64,000 nt of DNA from Rhineura floridana (Eukaryota > Chordata > Lepidosauria > Squamata > Rhineuridae): contig NC_084489.1 of NCBI RefSeq assembly GCF_030035675.1, positions 45,665,898 through 45,729,897 on the forward strand. Reading direction: 5' to 3'. Below are positions 56,604 to 64,000 of this stretch, one piece after another. Numbering within the stretch: position 1 is the stretch's first letter; every line of letters begins with the position of its first letter. The notes below the pieces were generated by a model, which was not told the origin of the DNA, ran no database searches, and was given only the letters and a program-made list of their open reading frames with translations. The position numbers and the translations under genes were made by a program.

Positions 56604-59600
56604 GTCTCCCACTTTGATTCACAAATAAACATATTGACATATTTTGTAGGGTTACATTACTGCAGTTACATATAGCATTATATACGGTACATTATACAGG
56701 TTCATTTCATTCCCAGTTTGCTAATGAGCAGTTCAAACCTTTCTCAGGTAGTGGTTTTGTAAAGACGTCCGCCACCATTTTGTTGGTCTCACAATAGTGT
56801 AGGCAGACCAGTCCTCGTTTAACACAGTCCTGCACGTGATGAAAACGGACACTAATATGTTTCATCCGTTTTGTATGTGCTTCAGACAGCGCGAGCTGTA
56901 TACATGCCTGGTTGTCCTCAAATACAGTATATGGTTTGTGTACAGGCAACTGTGCGTCTTTGCATAGTTGTTCAAACCAATCCAGTTCAGAGCACGCCAG
57001 TGACAGGCTTGTGTATTCTGCTTCTGTGCTCGATAATGCTACTATGCTTTGTTTTTTACTGTGCCATTGCACAGGGGAACCGTGATACATAATGACTACA
57101 CCCGATGTGGACTTTCGGGTAGTGGGATCTGATGCGTGGTCTGCATCTGTGTAACAGATGAAACCCTCATCTTGTTTAGCTGACAGGGTTAGCCATTTTC
57201 CTATTGTGCCTTGTAGATATCTTAATATCCTTTTAACTCCTGTCCATTCCTGTTGGGTTGGACATTCTACCTTCCTACTGAGGATGTTTACGGCGTTACA
57301 TATATCAGGTCGAGTTGTATTGGTAAGGTACAAAAGCTGGCCAATGATGCGCTTATATTTTAGTGAATCAATAGGAATAGCATTGTGTGTTTCCTTCAGG
57401 AACCCCACAGCCATAGGTGTCGTAGCAGGCTTACAATCTTTCATGCCTTGCTCGTTGAGCAGTTGTCTAATTTTTTGCTCTTGATGGAGAGAGAAACTGC
57501 CATCAGCTTGTCTACAGATCTCCGTGCCTAGGTATTGTGCTACTGGTCCTAGGCGTTTAATTTCAACGTGGCGTTCCAATTGGTCGCCAAATGTAGCCTC
57601 TTGTTTTTCATTTGCACATACATATAGAATGTCATCTACGAATACCAAACAATAGGTGAGTGTACTACCTTCCCCTTTCTCATACAAACATGGGTCAGCT
57701 GTTCCTTGTTTGAACCCCATTTCTTGTAGTACATCGTTCAGTTTCATGTTCCAACATTTCGCACTTTGTTTCAAACCATATAGTGATCTGTTTAATCTAC
57801 ATATGCGCCCTGTATTGTCATCAAATCCTTTGGGTTGTTCCATGTAAATGACTTCAGCCAGTTCTCCATACAAGAACGCCGTGTTAATGTCATGATGGAA
57901 CACTAATTGCTGTTTTATGGCAGCCTCTTTTAAGATTAACCTAACCGTCTCATGTCATACCACCGGTGCAAAGACAGTGTCATAGTCTTCACCGTATTTT
58001 TGTAAGAACCCTTTTGCTACCAAACGTGCTCTATATGTGAGTACTTCACCTGTACTGGTTCTTTTTACTTTATATACCCATTTGCACCCTATGGCCCTTT
58101 TACCAGGTGGGAGTGCTTCCATTATCCATGTTCTATTTCTCATCATGACGTTTATTTCTTCTTGCATGGCCAAATGCCATTTCTCTTTCTCCATGTTTGG
58201 TAGTTCTTTCATTTCATCATAAGTGACAGGGTCTGCCCCTTGGTCTGTTGAGGTCACCACAGACACTGTAAACCTATCAGGTGGTTTACCCAAGTTAGTT
58301 CTTTGAGATCTGCGGGGTTCTATATTGAGGGTTTCCTGCTGTATGTTTATGTGAGCCTCCGGGGCGCATTTTTCTCTGCTGCTAACAGTGGGGTCAGCCT
58401 CAGTATTTTCTTGCTTAATTACTGCAGGTTGGCTGAATCCCCCTACTTCAAGGAGTGGTTTTACTGTTTCTGTTTCTTCCTGGGACGCCTCACCTCCCAA
58501 ATCAACCATAACGTTGTTTTTAGTAGTTTCCCACGCTTTGTCATTAGCATATACATTCCTGCTTAAGATAACCCATTGTTTACTTGGTACCCACACTCTA
58601 TATGCTGCACTTTGATATCCTATAATGTGCCCTTTTAGTGCCCTAGGGGCTAATTTTCCTTTCCTTTGGGCTTTAGGGATGTTTGCCCAACAGGGTGTTC
58701 CAAATGTGCGTATGTGATTTAATTTTGGCTTGCAGCCATATAGCTTTTCATAGGGTGTGCATTGCACTGCGCTTGCAAATAACCTATTTTGCACGTAATT
58801 AGCATACGTGAGGCTTTCTTCCCAAAATATTGAGGGCAAAGAGGAATCACATAACATGGAACGTGACATATCCTGCAAATACCTATTACGGCGTTCTGCC
58901 AAACCGTTCTGAAAAGGCAAAAAAGGAGCTGTTAGGGTATGTTTTACCCCTTCTGCCTTTAAGAAATTTTGCAGCCCTTCAGATAGAAACTCAACTCCAC
59001 GGTCTGAGTACAGTTGTGTCACTTTTGCATCGAATTTATTTCCAACCCACTTTATGAAGTATTTTATGTTTACTCCTGCTTCTGCTTTGTTCTTAAGCAG
59101 ATACACAAAACCATACCTAGTGTATGCGTCTACAAGTAGCAAATAAAACCTGGCGCCACCCTTGGATTTCCGGAATGGACCCACTAAATCCATGTGAAGT
59201 AATTCGAACTTTCTTGAAACCTTTATATCACATTTTTTCTGTATGGGTGCTATTACTGATTTGTGTTCTTTGCAAATGTCACAGTCCACATAATTTGCAC
59301 AGCTTTTGAAACTTACATCAGCGCTGTGTATGGGCATTTGTTGCAGGGTTGTGAAGCTAGCATGCCCTAATCGTCTGTGATACATATGGATACATCCATC
59401 GTGAGGTGGCTTGTTTATAATAACATTTGCTATGCTGTCAGAGTTTATCAACCGTATCACATATAAGGAGTTTTCTAGGGTTCCCTTAGCGTGCAGTGTA
59501 CCTTTTCTACTTATTTCACATACCCCTTTTGAGAACAGTACATCGTATCCCATCTTTTTCATCTTTATAACAGACATTATGTTATTCTCAAGTTGAGGCA

Positions 59601-60646
59601 CATACAATACATTTGTTAACAGAGTGTTTATACAGGTCATATACAATGTGCCCCATCCCTTTACCTCTCTTGTCGTGCCGTCTGCTAAGGTTACGTGTTC
59701 ACGTACAGAGGAGAGAGTCTGAAACTGCATTTTCTCTTTCGCAAGAAAATGGGTTGTGCCTGAATCGATAACCCACAGCATTTCTCCTATCACTCCGTCT
59801 GTTTCCTCCGTAACTCTGCCTGTCCTCACAACATGCACAGAGTACTGTTCTTTTCTATGTTTTTCTTTTTTTGCTGGACATTGCTTACGTAGATGTTTCT
59901 CCGATCCACATTTGAAGCATTTCCTCACAGCATATGCTTTAGTGTCGTCATTCACTTGTGCTGAACCACTTGTAACTTGCTTCTGCCCCCTCTCTTGTCT
60001 CCTTTCCCATTCCTGGATGAGTTTACCCGACACGTATTCCACCGTAAGACTGTCATCATCCATAGTCTCTAACGCACATACCAGTGCATCCCAGGAGTCG
60101 TCTAATGTGGAGAGGATCAAATAAACCTGTTGCTGAGGTGAATACGTTACATCCCTCTCCTGCAGCTCTGCAAACAGGCTATTTAGTGTTTGTAAGTGTT
60201 CATGCATGGCACCTCCTTCCTTTAGATGCGTCTGGAACAGCTTCCTCGCAATTTGAACCTTGCTCCCTGCTGTTTTCTTTACATGCACGTCTCAAAGGGC
60301 TTGCCAGACGGTTTTTGCGGTGTACTGGTTTCGTACATACAGCAGCTGATTATCTTGTAGTCCCAGAACCACACAGGCTTTTGCTTTCTTGTCCAGACGT
60401 AGCCATTCCTCTGAGGGTGGATCCATGGGGGAATCCCTTTCTATAACACACCAAAGCCCCTCTAGGTGTAAATACATTTCCATCCGGACTTTCCAGCTGG
60501 CATAATTGGAGTCGTGGAGCCTCTCTAGGGGCAATAGTGTTGGATACGACATTGCCACTTATTACCGTGTTGCCTCCTTTCTGTGATTGTACGCTGGATC
60601 GGTTTTCAGGCAGACCGCTCCTCTGCTCCGTAGTTCAGCTATGTCT

Positions 60647-60661
60647 CTGGGCCCATAACCC
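60647..60661 (-). promoter_or_regulatory. Copia primer-binding site for an internal tRNA-iMet segment
   Basis: The + strand reads ctgggcccataaccc, identical to the anticodon-stem region of vertebrate initiator tRNA-Met. On the minus strand the complement lies two bases inside the 5' LTR. Drosophila copia is known to use a half-tRNA primer from this internal region, so the same priming mode is inferred here. Confidence 0.8.
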
Positions 60662-60663
60662 TC

Positions 60664-61013
60664 TGTTGGAAGCGGCTGGTAGGATACGGAGCAAACACGA
60701 GAGACAACGTTCCGAGGGTTGAAGATATTTATTTACTGGCTCCTTATCAGACAGTCAATACGAGACAGTAGTACAGCGATGGACATATAACACAACTCCA
60801 AGCCTTTTCCCCCACACTTTTTCTTTCCGTTCCTTCCATTTTTATAGCCCTTGAGCTTTATCTGAGGAATATAGGCAGCAGCTGTGTGATTGCTGCACTA
60901 TGAGCCTTGTTATCTCCTGGGCTTGTTTTCGGCTTGGTTTAACCCCTTCCTATCTGTTTGTGTTTTCCTTTCCCTCTTTGTGAAGCAAACTGCTGGCTAT
61001 GCATCTGCCAACA
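60664..61013 (-). repeat. Copia LTR, 350 bp (5' LTR on the minus strand)
   Basis: Partner of 56254-56603. It starts tgttgg and ends ccaaca, and would carry the promoter on the minus strand. Confidence 0.93.
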
Positions 61014-61018
61014 CCCAA
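61014..61018. repeat. 5-bp copia target-site duplication, right copy
   Basis: cccaa, identical to 56249-56253. Confidence 0.9.
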
Positions 61019-64000
61019 AACTGGTATTTTGTGAGGGGATCCTCACTCGCATGGATGAATAAATATCCTTATCCAGATTCCCTGGCCCCCAGAAAAGCTT
61101 GTAAAGCCTGCACAGGGCAGAGGTCAAGTAAATGCATGGTCTGCCCCTTGCTTTTCTGATCTATCCTAGACCTCTTCAATTTTTGCAGCACCAACCCCCC
61201 TCCATGGTGACATCTAATAGCTGGAGGGCACATTGAGACCGGCTCATTTGGATCCAGCCACCTCCTCCCCTATCCTAAAAGCTCCCAAAAGCAGCTTAAT
61301 GGCTACAGCCTGGAATACTCTGGCTTCATAGCTTGAGAAGCCAACATACGGCAGACTCTAAAGTCCCCGGAATGATCGGGAAAAAACCACCAGCCTTTGC
61401 TAGGAAGGAAAGTCCCACCAGCTTAATTTGAATTGCTCAGGCTGACAGGCCCCTTCTCCTGCCATCCAATAGGGCTTCCAGCAGGTGACTCACTGGAATG
61501 GGCCACTCTGGTGCATAGCCCTTGCCATCCCAGAATTCCTGAATCACCCTACCTGCTGTCTGGTAGCTGGCAAGCGTGCTGGGGGCAATGGAATCCATGG
61601 GAATTCCAGTGCGCAGTTCACAGGAATAGGACACCTTCACACAGCCCCTGCGGCCCTGAACTCCTGGTAATCCCTTTCTGTATTCTGATAGCTGGTGATC
61701 ATGCTAGGGCAACATATAGGCTCATGGCCATCTCCGACTCCATTCCCCAATCTCCCAATGTGCGGTTTGTACAGCACTGCCGCAACCTCTCCAAGAACAG
61801 TGGAACAGACAAGGGCCCTAACTCTAGTGTTCTTAAATATAAGGGAGTTACAAAACCTGGCCCATGGTCATGAGCCTTTCGGCCCATAAGTCGACCTCCA
61901 ACACACTGGAAAAGAGTTACTGAAAGGTGCAATCCCTAAGTAACCCCTCCCAAATCCAGGCCTGCAGCTGCTGGAAAGAAGGCCACACGGCCAGGTCGGC
62001 GCCTAAGGCAACCATAACCCTGAACCTGTAGTAAGGCTGTGAAAGCCTTGCCATGGCATCATAATCCACCATAAAAGACCCCTTAAACCTGGATGGCAGA
62101 AAGGAAAACACTTTCATGGCCCCTGAAAACTCCAGGATCCTAATCTGCAACAGTTCAAGCTTGTCCCAGGGCAGCCTGCAGCTGCAATCTTGATACCCAT
62201 AAAGGTGAACACTGGGGCAGAATCCTCCCTATTGTCAGCTGTCAAGGGAACCCCCCAGTTACATAACCATATTATAAACTGTGACCTCGGGCCAACATGC
62301 ACCCCCAAATCTGCCAGACCTATGAACCACCAATCATACAGGTAGTGCCCCACAGCTTCTGAGCACACTTGTCTCCTGACTGCCCCCTCTCAGAAGGAGC
62401 TGAACCCTCACTGTGAGAAATATAGCAGTCCCTAAATGCATAAGGCACCTCTGCCACATGCACCATGTTGAATGAAGTGTAGTGCAGTGTTCCTAGACTG
62501 GTATGAAAACCTTTACTGCCTGACCCCATAAATAAGACTGGTGGTAATCAGGTGTAATTTGCCCGTTGCCTCTTAGGGGCCCTACACCACTGGGGCAACC
62601 AGGAAGGGGCCAAGAACCCTACCCAACTGTACATCTTTACAACCTGTCACTGGCAATTACTGCCATACTAAGACAGATTTAAGATTGTAGGCCACGAAGG
62701 CCAGCCGGGAGATGGAGTATGGGATCGGGAAACCAAAAGGAAAACACCATAACACAGACAAACTTCCCCTTAAACCGGGTAGCCTGCAAGCGAAGTTGGT
62801 AGTACCTCAAGTCTAACTGGGGAGGGACACCTGTCCCTGAGCAGCTCATGCTGGGGGCTTCTTCTTACCCCTTTGAAGGCCTCTGGCCTCATATCTCACT
62901 GTTGCACATATCCTTCTGCAAAGAAAGGAAGGAAATCATTTATGAGTAAGTACACTTTACCAACTGCTTTTTCCTTACAGCTAACCCAGTTCCCTTAAAG
63001 CGCAGAGACTGAGGATATGCTGCTGTCACCAATATTGGGCCCCACTGCAGCAGCTTTCTCCTAACAGGTTTCCAAACACTAATCAGAATAGAAGTGCCAA
63101 TGTAAAAGTTGCATGCTATGTATGACTTCAGGTAAATGACATCAGAAATCCTAACAAAGAAGGTGTCGTCATTGTAAAATCATCAGGAAAGGGTGAAGGG
63201 TCTGCCTGGATCTTAAAATGCAGCCTCTGTGTCAACAAAAGTCTAAGATCCTGTCAAGGCAGTCCCTGTGCCAGCAAAGCAGAAGATCCTGGAAATGAGG
63301 ATAAGAGCTTGATAAGTAGTCTGGCTTTCCTCTTTATTCCTATCCTCCCATCAAGCCAATTATCATCTGCTAGACCTTCAATTCCCTGCAGAAGTTTGCA
63401 TGTCCTTCTTTAAATATAACAAATGCCATATGCTTTGTTTTTGATATAAGACCAATTTTAAATAAATGCAACTTCTGTCTCAGAGTTAACAATTAATGTG
63501 GAACTGACACTTGAAAAAGGATCGCTGTCACCTAAGTTATGGTGATTTAGACATTTTCTAGCAAACCCTGTCATCTGTGCACACCACTAGTATCTAAACA
63601 GGACAGGCACAAAGTCCCCAAAGCTCACCTGGCCCCACAAAGGCCACCATATAATGTAATGATAATGGAATTAATTACCTCAACCTAAATATATTCCTGG
63701 GCCTAGCAAGAAGTCAGAAGCTTAACCAAGAGCTCCGCACCCCCCAACAGCCACCATGTAATAAATTAATAGAATAAAGTACCTGAAACCTAATATAGGC
63801 CCAGATCTAGGAAAAAGCCATAAGCCTAACCAAAGAGCCCCGCACAATTGCTAATAGAGGCTGCCAGGGCCTCACCCACATTCCTCACTGTCTTGCACCC
63901 CCTACCTAGGCTGAAATCACACCCAGCCTTGGCAATCAAAGGTGGAAATAGGGCCTGTTGACAGGCTTGAAAAGCCTGTGCAGCTTCCTCTCCCATAATT

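Larger units (their letters stand above)
56254..61013 (-). mobile_element. Ty1/copia LTR retrotransposon, 4,760 bp, young
   Basis: A minus-strand element with two 350-bp LTRs, 5-bp duplications, a primer site (60647-60661) and a purine-rich tract beside the 3' LTR (about 56604-56620). The domain order is that of copia: gag with a CCHC knuckle (near 59900), protease with a DSG motif (near 59765), integrase with its HHCC finger and catalytic region (about 59400-58700), reverse transcriptase with a FVDDILYV motif (near 57640), then RNase H (near 56900). It is nearly whole, with about two breaks. About six differences in 350 bp between the LTRs (roughly 1.7%) suggest an age of the order of ten million years at assumed reptile rates. 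It inserted into the second tyrosine-recombinase fossil. Confidence 0.93.
41512..64000 (+). other. AGMO: AGMO intron 3, at least 22.5 kb, runs off the window
   Basis: No stretch from 41512 to 64000 resembles the next AGMO exon (expected to start near VNIMWAGHQTHHSSEDYNL). The intron is long in other vertebrates too. It is filled by L2, L1, tyrosine-recombinase and copia retroelements. Confidence 0.75.
54740..64000 (-). mobile_element. DIRS/Ngaro-like retroelement fossil, copy 2, interrupted by copia
   Basis: A second minus-strand tyrosine-recombinase retroelement of a related but distinct type, continuing past the window end. Left of the copia element lie its 3' region (from about 54740), SGNH hydrolase-like sequence (about 55700-55130) and the end of the tyrosine recombinase (about 56250-56085). 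Right of it lie RNase H-like and RT-like sequence (about 61020-62600) and probably gag beyond that. It is broken in many places and looks old. A 116-bp MITE lies at 55959-56074. Confidence 0.68.

Noticed and set aside
42736-64000. AGMO exon 4
   Set aside because: No stretch resembles the expected VNIMWAGHQTHHSSEDYNL region, so the exon is probably beyond the window.

Overview
The window is vertebrate nuclear DNA, most likely from a squamate reptile. The evidence is a BovB (RTE) LINE, Sauria-type SINEs whose 3' end matches BovB, lizard-style L2 elements, a Vingi-like LINE, a reptile-type L1 and many short hairpin MITEs, together with one host gene whose exons match vertebrate AGMO. I cannot name the species.

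Host gene: three coding exons on the + strand (13803-13934, 29358-29485, 41360-41511) have matching splice phases. They encode about the first 137 residues of alkylglycerol monooxygenase (AGMO/TMEM195), a membrane-bound, tetrahydrobiopterin-dependent ether-lipid oxidase. Exon 3 ends inside the first histidine motif. I found no exon 4, so everything from 41512 to the end reads as intron 3. Positions 1 to about 13500 are intergenic or far upstream, and I see no other host gene there.

Mobile elements fill most of the rest. Upstream there is an L2 LINE (about 5600-8081) that appears to split a small inverted-repeat element. Intron 1 has a near full-length BovB (14423-17671) inserted in the A-box of a tRNA-type SINE. 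It also has an 8.8-kb nest (20502-29301) in which a 5'-truncated Vingi-like LINE, flanked by 25-bp target-site duplications, carries a 6,030-bp Tol2-like hAT transposon (22831-28860) with 8-bp duplications. The hAT itself contains a MITE, an LTR-like fossil and SINEs. This nest ends 31 bp before AGMO exon 2. Intron 2 holds a 1.8-kb L1-type unit with ORF1 but no ORF2 (36917-38699), hAT-like hairpin MITEs and many worn copies of an ~85-bp repeat. Intron 3 holds L2 pieces, a 282-bp perfect-looking hairpin element (49392-49673), two tyrosine-recombinase (DIRS/Ngaro-like) retroelement fossils on the minus strand, and a young Ty1/copia element (56254-61013) inserted in the second of them.

The observations I rate highest are the young copia element with a Drosophila-copia-style internal tRNA-iMet primer site, the ORF1-only L1 unit, the LINE/hAT nest that duplicated the probable branch-point region of AGMO exon 2, and the 116-bp MITE family that shares its ends with the Tol2-like element. 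I did not find a convincing new enzymatic or defence system. All calls rest on reading the sequence and remembered family features; no database search was possible.
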